Below are positions 1 through 11,760 of a stretch of DNA of 64,000 bases, piece by piece (position 1 is the stretch's first letter; the number at the start of each line of letters is the position of its first letter). A program made the position numbers and the translations under genes. Under the pieces are notes generated by a model. It made no database searches and was not told the DNA's origin. It saw nothing but the letters and a program-made list of their open reading frames with translations. The DNA comes from Puffinus mauretanicus (Eukaryota; Chordata; Aves; Procellariiformes; Procellariidae), in NCBI GenBank assembly GCA_023333565.1, contig JAJKFH010001792.1, forward strand, positions 1-64,000, in the 5' to 3' direction.

Positions 1-924
1 TTCCCTGAGTTCCAGCCAAAGCTCTGTGTTCAGCCAGGCCGGTCTTCTTCCCCATCGGCTCGTCTTTCAGCACATGGGGACGGCCTGCTCCTGTGCCTTT
101 AAGATTTCCTTCTTGAAGAGTGTCCAGCCTTCCTGGACTCCTTTGCCCTTCAGGACTGCCTCCCAAGGGACTCTGTCAACCAGGCTCCTAAGCAGGCCAA
201 AGTCTGCCCTCCCGAAGTCCAAGGTGGCAGTTCTGCTGACCCTCCTCCTTACTTCTCCAAGAACTGAAAACTCTATCACTTTGTGATTGCTATGGCCAAG
301 ACAGCCTCCAACCATCACATCACCCACAAGTCCTTCTCTGTTCGCAAACAACAGGTCCAGCGGGGCGCCGTCCCTAGCTGGCTTCCTCACCAGCTGTGTC
401 AGGAAGTTCTCCTCCACACACTCCAGGAACCTCCCGGACTGTTTCCTCTCTGCTGTATTGTATTTCCAGCAGACATCTGGTAAGTTGAAGTCCCCCACAA
501 GAACAAGGGCTAGCGATTGTGAGACTTCTCTCAGCTGCTTATAGAACATTTCATCTGTCTCTTCATCCTGGTTGGGTGGTCTATAACAGACTCCCACTAT
601 GATATCTGCCCTGTTGGCCTTCCCCCTGATTCTTACCCATGAACACTCAACCCTATCACCACAATCACTAAGCTCTAGACAATCAAAACACCCCCTAACA
701 CGCAGGGATACCCCATCACCTCTCCTTCTTTGCTTATCCCTTCTGAGGAGTTTGTAGCCATCCATTGCAGTGTTCCAGTTGTGTAAATCATCCCACCATG
801 TTGCCGTGATGGCAACTATATCATAGTTTTCCAGCTGCACAATGGCTTCCAGCTCCTCCTGTTTGTTGCCCATGCTGCGTGCATTGGTGTAGATACACAT
901 CAGTTGGGCTATTGATCCCGCCAC
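1..924 (-). pseudogene. CR1 ORF2 endonuclease domain, inactivated
   Basis: In live elements this domain nicks target DNA for target-primed reverse transcription in the nucleus. The minus-strand frame is open for 285 codons from 924. YTNARSM lies near residue 13, the WWDD motif near residue 43, CYRPPNQ near 113, GDFN near 144, and an LGHSNH motif near 210. Two catalytic positions look changed. The usual ITETWWD motif reads ITATWWD, so the acidic glutamate is lost. The usual SDH motif reads SNH, so the aspartate paired with the catalytic histidine is lost. A TGA at 67-69 then interrupts the frame, after which the same frame continues with recognisable CR1 sequence (GRRPAWLN) to the window edge. 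The TGA is compatible with decay of a CGA codon. I infer a non-functional relic. The consensus residues come from memory of the family. Confidence 0.9.
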
Positions 925-1075
925 CTTTTGCGGGGGGAGAAACTCTAATTCCTACGTGACCATTCTCAGGCACTTCCATGGTTTCTAACACATCCATAAC
1001 CCTTGCATCTTTTCTGCTGCATGGATCTCCATCCCCTGCCTCCACTGAGATGGCAGACCGAAGCACCTTGCTAGC
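1..1075 (-). mobile_element. CR1 LINE, 5' part of ORF2 (continues past the left edge)
   Basis: This is a CR1-family non-LTR retrotransposon read on the minus strand. Its 5' side lies near 1075-1090 and its 3' side runs off the window at position 1. The minus strand encodes the CR1 apurinic-like endonuclease domain (924 down to 67) followed in frame by the linker that normally leads into the reverse transcriptase. Upstream of the endonuclease (1066-821) a second minus-strand frame stays open for 81 codons and overlaps the start of the endonuclease frame. Recognition rests on family-typical strings such as YTNARSMGNKQEELE, YRPPNQDEE and GDFNLPDVCWKYNT. The sequence is close to the avian CR1 pattern I know, so it is one of the younger insertions here. 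The exact 5' boundary is uncertain because CR1 rarely leaves clear target-site duplications. Confidence 0.95.
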
Positions 1076-1090
1076 ACACCGTCCCTCACC

Positions 1091-2040
1091 ATTTTATACT
1101 CAGTGGCCTGATTTTAGGAAACATCAGAGGACTGCATTGTTTGAATAGGAATCACTCTTCAAAATAAATCCACTGGAAAGAATTAGCTAGAATGCACAAA
1201 TTATTTTTTTTCTCTTCATTCTTTAATTTCTACCATATCACCTCTATACTAACTCACACAGATTACAGTTACTTCTCACACAGTTGCTTCTGAGAACTCC
1301 ATTAACATATTAACAGTAGGAGAGCTTGAAGTCTTCAGACGTAAGCCAGGACTCTATATAACTAAGTGCTGTACACACATTAAAGAGATAAACAGACCCT
1401 ACTCTTACATGAAATTCTTGTTAGATAAAACTATATCTTGAACTTCTGAAGTAAATTCAAATTCAGCTGTTTGAAAAGCAGCAAAAAAGTTATGCAAAAC
1501 TTTTAAAATTTAAAGTTGGTGCCTTTATTATTTTCATAGAAATTGGAACACATTTGTATGAGTTTTTTCATCTTCATTCATTCATGTTATATTTGAAAAA
1601 ATTATTTCTGTGGTTTTTACTAGTGATAACTGGAGCTTTCTGGTTGCAAATCTGGTGTCTTTTAAAAATTCAAAGTTTGAGAAAATGTCAGCAGAAAAAT
1701 CTGATCTTTTACTCAAAGGCTGCTGTGTTTTGCATTTCTGATGGAAAAAAAAAATCAGAAAAAAATTTATTAGCTCTGTAGGAGAACATCTGTTTGTGAT
1801 TGACTTAAATCATTAGTCTGGTGTTTTGTTTTGTTTTGTTTTTTTCTCTTGAGAACCAATCTTCAAGCTTGTTTCTATCCTTTCTAATAAAAATATAAGA
1901 TTTTCCTATATCAGTTTTGAAGAGACCAAAATACTCAATTTTCACGAGGGGGAGAAAATAATAGTGATTAAGTTGAGCTCTACACCTCCCAATAGAAAAT
2001 AGATTTTTTTTATGGAAAGCGGCCACAGCTGCACATAACA
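1091..2040. other. Noncoding AT-rich stretch
   Basis: No gene or transposon was recognised. Open frames do not exceed about 80 codons and resemble no family. A short TTTTG simple repeat lies at 1821-1847. Confidence 0.6.
1821..1847. repeat. (GTTTT)n simple repeat
   Basis: GTTTT units repeat about four times and then pass into a T run. This is a plain microsatellite. Confidence 0.8.
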
Positions 2041-2044
2041 ACAT

Positions 2045-2270
2045 GCATTAGTGCATCTTGCAGGGAAATGAAATCGAACAGCAAGACACGATCATAAGCC
2101 TATCTTGGAGTGTAGTCAATTTGTCCAGTAAATATTGTGGCATTAACAGTTTTATTTGTTGATCATTTCTGATGTTAATGGTAATGGGCCCCTTTGGTAT
2201 TGGGATATTTATGTCTGACAGTGTGGTGCAATTTACATTAATAAGTCTCATTAATTTCAGATGGTTTCTA
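2045..2270. promoter_or_regulatory. Candidate conserved noncoding element
   Basis: A non-repetitive AT-rich block of mixed composition, without low-complexity runs. It contains ATTAATAAGTCTCATTAAT near 2236-2254, a CAATTTACATTAAT string and TTGATCATTT. The style (dense ATTA/TTAAT cores, no stop-free frame) resembles vertebrate developmental enhancers. Function is inferred only; no alignment was possible. Confidence 0.3.
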
Positions 2271-2476
2271 CTATGGAGGAAGGAAATATTAGAAGTGTTT
2301 TGTGCTTTTTACAACATCAGTCTCTCTCTCCACACAGCACAGAGCCACTAAGCTACATTGCTGTACAACAATGAATGCTCCCTTGTTGTTGTTATTAATG
2401 ATTTGCTTGCCTGCCAATGTTGAGGGTGGATATCTGCCTTTTGGAAGAATTATCTTGCTTCCACCTTTTACTTAGA

Positions 2477-2549
2477 CTTTTCTTTTTTTTCTTTTTTTTT
2501 TTTCTTTTTCTTTTTTTCTTTTTTTCTTTTTTTTTTTCTTTTTTTTTTT
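2477..2549. repeat. Polypyrimidine tract (T-rich)
   Basis: 73 consecutive pyrimidines on the plus strand, mostly T runs separated by single C. It could form triplex DNA or simply be a degenerate poly-T expansion. Apparent Lys- or Phe-rich open frames across it are artefacts of composition. Confidence 0.9.
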
Positions 2550-5500
2550 GGAGGGGTCTTTGTGGAACTCATAATTCCAAACAAAACTGGAAGCATTTTT
2601 GTTTCTTTCTCCCATTTCCTACATCCTCTTGGTTTCCATGATGATGACAATCCTGGCCATCAGTTAGAATCTAGATGCTAAAATTAAGCACAACTTTGTG
2701 GGAGGATCCATGACAGAAATGACAATTCCTTCCTTGAAAATGATATAAATGACTCAGTTCTTTAGTGTGTTCAATTTTTATAACAGGAAATAGAAAACCA
2801 ATTACTGGTTATTAAGGGCTTTCTAAATCTCTCTCTCTTTTATGAGTTGGACAATGAACAGTTACTTTGTATGAGATGGGAAAAGTCAAAGCAAATAATT
2901 TATTGGGACTGATTTCCATAATGGGTTTTCAGGCACAGACTCATGGTACTGGCAGCTGACGTGACTGCCACTGTCCTGCCTCAGCTTCAAAATGTTTTTC
3001 ATTCTTTGTGAAAATGGAAGATTCGGCATTTTAGCTTTTTAAACCTCAGACAGCTGTACTGGACAAAAGTGCACAGCGTTGCAATGTCTAATTCCACCAT
3101 GTAAAGATTCTGGTTTGATTTGCATTGGGCTTTTTTTAAACAATATCTTCTCTTGTTTTATTTTGCAGCCTCTGAACAGATAAATTTGAAAATGTGTTCT
3201 TTTCAAGCAACCCAGAAAACATGAGACTTTCTTGAGGAAAGGAATCTAAGAAATTAATTGTATAGATAAAGCTGAAGAGTAGGGTTTTGGAACTAAATTG
3301 TGAGGTTTTAGCTCTGGAAAAAAAGTATTTCACTCAAATACCATTGAAAAGACTCTCATTCTTACTGACTGTAGTCCCTGAAAAGTCTTTATATCAAACC
3401 TGGGTGTTGTTCAGAAAGGTGCATGCTTTTTCAGTAGTTCTCAGCTTTCCCTCCAGTGACTCAGCATTACAAGAAAAAAACTTCTCAGATTTCTCTTAAA
3501 ATCTAGATATGAAATGAGAAGGAATGTGTTCAGAACTCATTAAAAATGTGTTAACAAGGTTCCAGTCTGAAAAAAATCACAGCTGGAAAGCTCATCACCT
3601 AATTCAGCTAATTATTGAAGTTTAAAAAATCTTGTATAGAGAGCAATCTTGTGTACGTTTATGCAGGTGCGTAGCTTTTGGGTCTTCCATTACTTCTGCT
3701 AAAACTAGAATCAGCAAATGGGCATGCAGTAAAATATGTGCTGAGGTGTTAAAATACATATTTAATAAATGGAAAATGGAAAATAACTACAGACTGACAA
3801 TTACAAAAAGACAGTAACTGACTTAAGGAACTGGGTGAAGTTAAGGACAGTGAAAACTCAAGTTTAATATATAAGGAAAAAAAGGTAGGGCCCACTAACC
3901 AAACTGGAAGCTGGTTTGGGTACCTTGTACCCCAAAGTATGAAAGAAATAAAATAAAAGAGGTCAGCAAAATATTCAGAGAGGTTCATAATCAATTTTAG
4001 ACACAATTGGCAAATGACTGAAGAAATCACTTTCTGTGTTTCTATATAAAAATTATAAATGGAAGATCAGGAGAACTATGCTAGGGCCTCAATAGAATTA
4101 TGGAAAGGATTATTTAAGTTATAATTATTAACAGAAGGTAAGTGAAAATATATTCAGGTAATTGCAAAATATAAGGTAGAGAAAAACAGGCACTGCAAGT
4201 CAAACTTGATGTACTTTTTTGGTGTAGTCACAGGTCTGATTTCCAAATGCAGTATATATTGGTATTCACTCCTATTCCTTCATATACTCTCAAAGTGTTT
4301 CTTACCATCCTCTTTTTCTGTCAGTTCTTCCTTTACTGATTGAATAAAGAGACGTGGTTTGATGAGAACAAAGGGCCCTGCTCAGAATTCCTCCATTTTC
4401 ACTACTTGTTGGCAGTTTCGTTATTTCTGTTGAAATGAACCGGAAGCGTAAATTCATGCTCTTCCCTTTTGCCTGACCACAGGCAGATGCTTAACAGCAG
4501 TGGGAAAAATAACTGTCTCCCCATCTCCCTGAAGCAAACCAAAATTGCTACCCCTGGAGCTAAGTGAGATGTCAGGGGCAAGCTGAGAAATGTACGTTTC
4601 TCGTGATGATGCACTGATTAAACCTTCCACTTTGTGTGTGCAAGTTCTTTATTTGCATCAAAGACAAGAGTAGCTCTTTCAGTAATGCAAACTCCTCTTT
4701 GATGGGTGCTTTCTAAAGCTGCCAACAAAAAATGCAATAAAACCATAAAGGGAGATATAAAATAAAAATAACAATGCAATGGAACAAGTTTACTGTGCAG
4801 AATTCATGTCCTTATGGCACTATCATATTAACTCTCCTTTTTCATATTTAGATTGTGACTGCAGAGAAATACAGATAAGTTTTATTTACACCCCATGTCC
4901 CACCTGCTTTGCAGCCATACAGTTGTCTTGCAGATGAGCAGTTTGTGGATGACACCTATTAGTTCTCCAAGACTACAACTTTACTAATACACTAGACAAT
5001 ATCAGAGTAAGTCCCATGCTATGGAATTCAATTGTCTATAGGACTAAGCCATGTATTGTTTGGGTCTGTCATGGAACACCTAGCACTCTTCCAAAGATTT
5101 CCATGTGCAATTTGGCTTAACCAGGACCAAGAACCATTCCCAATAGGAAATTCGGATTCATCATCTCTGCTTTGATGAATAACAATAGTATGGACTGCTT
5201 ATTCATATACGCTAGCCAAACTGCATTGAATGACATCTTAACTGTTGATGCCTCTGTAACTGATCTATAAAGCAGGATCCTGGTGAGTCTGATTCTGAAG
5301 GTCATTTCAGGAGCATGCTTTTTGAACAAAGAAGTTTTGAGATTTTTGGTTTTAGAAACCTTGTATCCAAACCTGCCAAAATATAATCTAGTATTTCACA
5401 CACAATATAAGTGAAATGTTTATCCTTTTCAGTCCTGAGTTTGATTATGTAAACTTCACAGCCAACTCTTGTGAATTGTTTTTCCTTAGAAGTCCCCTTG

Positions 5501-6833
5501 ATTATTTCTTGAAGTCATTTCAGCCCTTAACACAAATATTAAGCAATGTCGCTTTTGTCTCCTTGACCTAAGTCTCAATTCCTTCTTTAATATTTAGATC
5601 CCACTCATCCTACCTTTTCCCCTCAGTTACTACACACTATTACTATCCACCATCAGACCAGATCTAGTTGTGGTAACAGAACGCTTTTATCCACTACAGC
5701 ACACTTCAATCTGTAGTTTGCGGTGTGCAAATATGGCTTACTGTGATTTCAGTTCAATCCACAAATTTGCTGCCACCCCAGGCTTCGGGCTAACTCCTAT
5801 GTCTACATTATAGGTGAATTTCACTCGGCCGCTGAAGTGAGGAGATCTACCAACAATTGGCCATGAATATATTTTAGAATTTGGAGGGTTTAGAAGAGTC
5901 TCAGCAAATTAGGAACATAATATTTTATTTAGACTGTGTACCATGGCACCTGACAATTATTCAGGCATTATTACTGCGCCTGCATTCGAGAGAGGGTTAA
6001 GGATTTGGCCTGTGGACCATCAGGGACTGCCAGAAATCAATTGTGTATAAAGTCAATGAACAGAGATAGTTGTGATGTACACTGTGGATGCCTAATAGGC
6101 ACTGTGACTCTTTCTACTTGTTTAGTATCAAGCTAGTAGTCTTGACTGTTTGCCCCTCTTTTGAACTTAGATAGTATAATACTGATTAATGTCAATGAAA
6201 ATACCATGTTTTAATATATCTGTTAAGAGTTACTATCAAACATTGAAAAAGCAATATGGCTTCAAGGATCAGCTGCAGCCTATTTAACACAGATAGCAGT
6301 TATCATAGCTGGATTACAGACAGTTGCAGGGCTTTCTGGTTTGTGAATTATTCTTCACATTGCCATTTTCTTTGTAGAATGAATTAATTCTCACAGTTAT
6401 GTCTGAATTTTGCCTTTATACGTGGGTTTAAACTGTGCTGTTGTCAAATTATAGAGAGATCATACAATTTGATGCCACCCACAAAAGCAAGAACAAAACA
6501 ACACACCAAGTTCCGTAACAACTTAATTGACCAAAGGACTTAGCTTGATAGAACTTATTTGTTTAGGGGCAAATTCCCCACCTATGCAGAGTAAGACCTA
6601 ATTCTGACTGTCCCCTCCACTCAAATCATACCAATTCTTGAAAGTGAGGTACTGCTTAAGAATCAGAGAATTAGTTTTTACTTTTTAGGATAGGCATAGC
6701 TGGGAATCATATCAGGTTGATTCCTAGTATAAAAATCTACTATTTTTTGATTATAATTTTGCCAAATCTCAGCCATTTAGCTAGAAAAATTCTTTGTCCA
6801 GAGTTTACATCCAGCCATTTTTTTGTTTGCTTG
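2550..6833. other. Noncoding stretch, no gene seen
   Basis: Mostly AT-rich unique sequence. The longest frame is 93 codons (3749-4030, minus) and matches nothing I know. A small GTAC-centred hairpin lies at 3915-3936. A TTTTGCAG acceptor-like string at about 3160-3170 is followed by quick stops, so no exon is claimed. No transposon end was recognised. Confidence 0.55.
3915..3936. repeat. Short inverted repeat (hairpin)
   Basis: TTTGGGTAC is followed by a 3-base CTT loop and then GTACCCCAAA. This gives a stem of about nine pairs with one extra C in the right arm. It is probably incidental; no terminator or RNA gene context was seen. Confidence 0.6.
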
Positions 6834-6887
6834 TTTTGGTTTTTTTTGGGGGGGGAGTGGTGGTTTTTTTAATTTTTTTTTTTTTTT
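6834..6887. repeat. T/G low-complexity tract
   Basis: T runs flank eight consecutive G at 6848-6855, then GTGGTGG and long T runs to 6887. This is simple sequence. Confidence 0.85.
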
Positions 6888-8139
6888 GCTCTTTTGAAAT
6901 GTTTCTACTAAAAGATCTTATTCTTTCAAAGAACAAACTGAAAGAATTGTCAAGACACCATTAGTCCTGCTTGAGGAATTGCCTAAAACAAGGTCAGGGA
7001 GGCTGTTCATGTGAAAACCTCCCAGACTTGGCCAATCTATGAGCTTTTGGAAACTGCTCAGTAATAAGACAGGGCAATTATCCAGTGGTTTAGTCTGAAC
7101 TCAGCATGATTCAGCCCCTCATGTCTCCTAGAAGACTGTATATCCTTGTCTACCATAGCTTCTTGGTCTCAGAGCTGGGCAGCCTAGGCTTGGCAGTCTG
7201 TAAAGTGCATGGAGACAGGGGAAAACCTCATGAGCAGCTTGGTAGGGTGTTTTTGATGTGGTAGTAGAGAATAACAGCCAACTCTTGCTATTGGCTACCT
7301 CTGTCAATGTGAGCTGAGGTTTGAATCCTGTTGATAGATTTATGCTGGCAGAGTGCAGATAGGAGGAAGGAGGAAGAAACTGCAAAGTCCATTAACAAAT
7401 GATGAGGTGGAGCAATATGAGTCAGATTTTGTTGCTGTTTCTAGATTTTAAACCTTAGGTGATTACATGGCCTGAGAAACAGTTCAGGTTGTGTCCTATG
7501 GAAACCAAACTACAGCATGCTGTCACATCATTAAAAACTCTCCCTTAATGAGTAAACATATGCAAACAACCTTCATCCTGGCACTGTTAAAATTCAGAAT
7601 TTTCATATCTAGCATTCTTTGAAGATTCTCTGTTTGGTTTATTTTTCTATCTGAATTTACTACCCGCCACCCTCAGACGCCAAGTGAACCCAGCAATTAT
7701 TGCTCATGGTTCTGAGTCTGTCCATGTCCACTTTCAAAGAGGGACACTTGACCACTGGGCTTCTCATAGTGCCCTAAAAGCGGCAACCTGTCTTCTCCAA
7801 GAAAACCGAAGGAAAAGGAAACAGGTTAGCTGCAACCACTCCCAGTGCCAAACCCCAGACCATGTTATGTATAAATATTGCTTTACCCATCCAGGCAGTA
7901 ACACAAACAGCTGCTTAGATGCAGTAATACAGAAGTCACCTTCTGAAAGGTGCTTGTGTTCTTAAAGAGAGAACCAGGATATTTTTGTGATGTGTGACAG
8001 CTGTATTTAGGGTTGTTCTCCCGTATCTGAACATATTCTGTAAGTGGAATTGCCAGTGGTTCTCTGCTGAAAACAAGGTCCCTTTTTTCAATGGGGACAC
8101 AGCTTGAAATAAATCTATATTATTTAAAAAAAAATAAAA
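6888..8139. other. Noncoding stretch, no gene seen
   Basis: Two chance-length frames occur (7128-7385 minus, 85 codons; 7684-7965 plus, 93 codons). Neither has a recognisable domain, signal peptide or splice context. No transposon was recognised. Confidence 0.5.
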
Positions 8140-8330
8140 ATCACCCTTAAGAGTAAATTAAAGCAGATACGTTGTCTTTGATCAAGTTACAAGCAGGCAG
8201 AAGTGTTAATATACTGGAGCATTTTCACAGCGGAAATGAATTACACCATAGGCCATGCAACCGTAAAGTCGAGCGGAAATTGTAACAAAAAAATCAACGA
8301 CTGAGTCTAAACTGTGAAGGATGTTGGCAA
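8140..8330. promoter_or_regulatory. Candidate conserved noncoding element (weak)
   Basis: A unique block with several CpG dinucleotides in an otherwise CpG-poor neighbourhood (GATACG, AGCGGAAAT twice, AACCGTAAAGTCGAG, CAACGACTG). AGCGGAAAT occurs twice about 40 bases apart and resembles an ETS-type GGAAAT core. Retained CpGs and the lack of repeats suggest, but do not show, constraint. Confidence 0.22.
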
Positions 8331-9104
8331 ATGTCCAGGAAAAGGTATGGCTGGTGCCAAACTTGCATAAAAGAATGGTTTAACAGTCAGTCCAATTGCT
8401 ATAACTGCCTCTTTTTTTTTTTTCTTTTAGCTGTTTTTCCTATTGTAACTAATCTCATTAAATAAGGCCCATTGTCTCTCCCCCTCAGACAACAGGCTCA
8501 TTCAGGGGAGCCGTGCCATGCATTGAGATCCTTCAGCAGGATTTGAAAGGGACGACAGCGCATCATAAAAATAGGATGGATTGAGTGTGTTCCACCCTGA
8601 AAGGCAGGAAAAAGCCTTCACAGCATGCCTGAAATCCAGCACCATTTGAAGACATCTCTTGGAAAATCTTGTGTGAAATCCTATCAATGTTTAAGATTAT
8701 TGGAAGGTGGGAGAGAGAAGTATTTTGGACATGTCTGATGATTCCATAAACCTATGGCAGCATGACAAAAGGAGGAATCAGCCATCAGGATTAGTGTGGG
8801 GGCGATGGAAGGAAAGCAAAATTAAATGCAGAGAAAGGTCAGGTTTAAGAATCTGATCCAACCCTCTCAGTGGGAACGGGAAGTTTCCCATTAAATTATT
8901 AAAGAATTATAGCAACTCTACTTGTAAAATTCTTCTTCACTTATACACCTTCCCTTTGTTGCAGGAACTCTTGGTTAAATGCATGGTGGTCATTAAAAAG
9001 TTTCTCAGGAGATAAAAGAAATCACCCAAAACTTAACATAACAATAACACAGAGATGGGTAATTGAAAATCATAATAATTATTACTATGAGTAACCAGTA
9101 TTGG
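8331..9104. other. Noncoding stretch, no gene seen
   Basis: Contains a poly-T/C run at about 8411-8428 ending in TTTTAG, which resembles a splice acceptor, but no coding frame follows. Nothing else was recognised. Confidence 0.5.
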
Positions 9105-9188
9105 CAACTAAAATTCCAAAACAAATCTAAGTATTTGGACTCAATGATCTTAAGGGTTTTTTCCAGCCTAAATGATTCTATGATTTCA
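9105..9188 (+). mobile_element. CR1 LINE, extreme 3' tail
   Basis: The sequence TTGGACTCAATGATCTTAAG, then a T-rich CCAGCCTAAATGATTCTATGATTT end, matches the last ~60 bases of the CR1 type that is better preserved at 46.5 kb. It is a severe 5' truncation, common for CR1, leaving no coding sequence. Confidence 0.8.
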
Positions 9189-9584
9189 CTAGCTCAAGTG
9201 AGAAACATTTGCTGTCAAGGTCTTTAAGTCTAAACAGAAGAGAACTGCAGAGTGAGTGAAGGCAAAGAAGGGAATTGAGAAAAGTGCCACACTCAGATTA
9301 ATTCTGATCTGACTCCCATGGGAGTCTGTGCATACAGTACAAAGTCTGCGGATCTGCTGGAGCATATTCAGGTATTACCAACAGCCTCACACTGTTAGCG
9401 TTATACTCTGTCTAGAAAAATATTTCCTGCTTTTCAGCTGAAATAAATAGCTTGGGCAAAATGCAGCTCATCCAGTTCCAGGACCCAAGAACAGGGCAAG
9501 CACCTCTGGGTCACCTTGCTTTGTGCCTAGGGACATGCTCCATGTCTGGGTCTTAAATAGAGTCTTCTCATGGTTGACTAATGG
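9189..9584. other. Noncoding stretch, no gene seen
   Basis: Unique sequence without a notable open frame or recognised repeat. Confidence 0.5.
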
Positions 9585-9745
9585 GAGTAGTAATAATGAT
9601 TTACACCTGTAGCCTTAAAAGTCACTTTATTTAAAAAACAGTTATTATTACCTTCACTTACCAGCTGAGGAAACTGAGCCACAATTTGCTTGGGGTCCTC
9701 CAGGTAGCTAGCAGCAAAGGCAACAACAGACTAGGCTTTCCTGAC
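9585..9745 (-). mobile_element. MIR-type CORE-SINE, 3' half
   Basis: Read on the plus strand, the order is AGTAATAATGATTTACACC, ACAGTTATTATTACC, then CAGCTGAGGAAACTGAGCC and a degraded GCTTGGGGTCCTCCAGGTAGCTAGC. This is the reverse complement of the MIR core and tail (CTCAGTTTCC...GTAAAATGGG...TAATAAT), so the element lies on the minus strand. It is an ancient amniote tRNA-derived SINE, heavily diverged, with no expected activity. Confidence 0.75.
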
Positions 9746-11639
9746 AAATGTTTTGTTCATTTGTGGGCACCACCAAAGCAAATTCCATCTATTTGCTTTT
9801 GTGTTTACATTCTTCTGTCCTTCTCACTGTGTTGTTCTTCTCTTTGACCTTGTCCTTATGCCTTTTCCATTTCTTTCACATATGTTCTTTCACATCATGC
9901 TCCGATGTTAAGTCTATCCACAGGGTTCCCTGGGCTCAGGTGAAAGGTAGCCACAGAGAGACAAATTAAACAAACCCTTGGTTGTTTCAAACTCTCTGAA
10001 CCTCCTCTGTAGGATCTTATAAGGAAACTGATAGCTAACAGACTACAGGAGCTACTTTAAGGAAAAAAATAGCAAAGTTTTTGACTTTAAATTCCTTTTT
10101 TGACTGAGCATCACCAATACCTTCCAACCTTACTACAGAAAGTCAAGACCTTTTGGAGTTTTGACCATGACTGGGGAGCACATGCTTGAGTTGCCCTGAG
10201 GAAAATTTCTCTGGCTAGGAAAAAGCCAGCATACGGATGGAAAGACAAATGTGTGGACAGATAATCCTCATGTATAAGTAATATCTTCAATGCAATGATA
10301 GTCACAATGTCAAATTTCAGGCGAGTTTCCATTCAGTGTTGCACCTATTGAGGACAATAAGTGTGGTCCAGGTGAATTAATTAGCTTATATCCTGCAGAA
10401 GGAGGTTCTCACTAAGGAAATACAGTACAAAGCAAAACTTAAGCATCCTAGACCCTGGCCTGTAGCAACAGGAATAACCACAAATATTAAGTAGATTAAA
10501 AATAACTGTCACGTTACATCACAGAAGCTTTATCCCTCAGTCCTGGCACATCTCTACACAACGGTTATCATTAGCGGTTGCAGTTAAGAACAGCAAGAAT
10601 CTGTTCTTTTCATTTCCATTTATATCTTAAGAAACACAGGCATTTTGGGCGAATCAAGCTCAACTGGAACGCGAAGTAAATCCCTCAGCTGTAGCCAATT
10701 TGGATCTCATTTTACACAGAGCTAATCTAGATTTAAACCTGCTGAATTAGATTGGATTTGCAGTCAAGTCAGCAAGAGCAGACCCGGATCCTTATTAACA
10801 GGTATAAGGCTCTGGATGTTCAGCTGGGGTGAGTCACCTATGCACAGCACTGGAGTCAGCGGAGCTATCCTAAGTTATACCTGGTGATCTGCTTCTCCAG
10901 TGGTTTTAGTGCTTTACAGATAGGTTTTGTGCCTGGATTGTTACTGTGTGATAGCGGTCTGGTGATTCAGTGACAGAGGTGCTTCCACTAATAGCAGTTT
11001 AAACTATTTGGAGAGATAGGGAAAATATTTCTGATGACTTTTAATCTTTGGATCCTTCAGTAAAACTTTTAATTTTAGTAAAAGTACTTTTCTTGGTTTA
11101 GGTCTCTTGACTGTGACATTGCATGCACAATGTACTAGTAAGTAGGAGCCCATCAAAGAAGTATTTGATAATATCATGGATCTGTCCTGTATATTTTTAT
11201 ACAGGGACAAATTTTGTGTTCTTTCATAATAATTCTGTGGTTGTGGAAAGCTATGGTCTTACCACCTGTCTGGAAATTCCTTACAGAAATTCTGAGACTT
11301 TCCCAGCAGCTACCACATTTGAATTTGCAAGGTAGTTAATTTGCACACATTGATGTTTTTCAAATATTTACTGTGCTCTGCCTTCATTTATAGAAAGACT
11401 TTGTTGGGTTTTTTTGATGAAAACAGGTCATCCACTGTGAAATAGGATGATGAGAGTAAAAACTTTGCAGGTTGTAAAGTCTTTGGGGAAGTTATGGTTA
11501 TTTTGTTGCTTTTACTTATAGCAAGGAGCAAAAAGGAGCTCTTCTTAATTAGTCACCACAACACTAGGAATAATATGCATAATAAACAGTAGTAGTTCAC
11601 CCCAGGGTACATTATTAGCACCAGCTCTTATTTAGGCTC
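9746..11639. other. Noncoding stretch, no gene seen
   Basis: No coding exon or young repeat. About 10490-10720 is non-repetitive and keeps scattered CpGs (GTCACGTTACATCAC, CAACGGTTATCATTAGCGG, GGGCGAATC, AACGCGAAG), so it is a weak candidate for constraint. Frames of 68-75 codons here are unremarkable. Confidence 0.45.
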
Positions 11640-11760
11640 ACACAATCAGAAGAGACCATGCTGATCATCACATTTCATCCACTGCTATTGTTGGGCAGCA
11701 CTGCCATGAGCGTCGTCCATTGGTTTTCTGTATAAGATCAGGCTGTTCCAGAATCTCACC
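11640..11760 (-). mobile_element. Possible old reptile-type CR1 fragment
   Basis: CAATCAGAAGAGACCATG, then CTGATCATCACATTTCATCC, resembles the reverse complement of the old CR1 3' end (CAGAAGGGACCATTGTGATCATCTAGTC). Divergence is high and the terminal repeat is missing, so this is tentative. Confidence 0.35.

Noticed and set aside
26..544. Plus-strand open frames over the left-edge CR1
   Set aside because: They are antisense shadows of the CR1 endonuclease frame.
3136..3333. Splice-acceptor-like TTTTATTTTGCAG at about 3160 with a downstream frame
   Set aside because: Only short frames follow, with no donor or protein similarity; acceptor-like strings are common in T-rich DNA.
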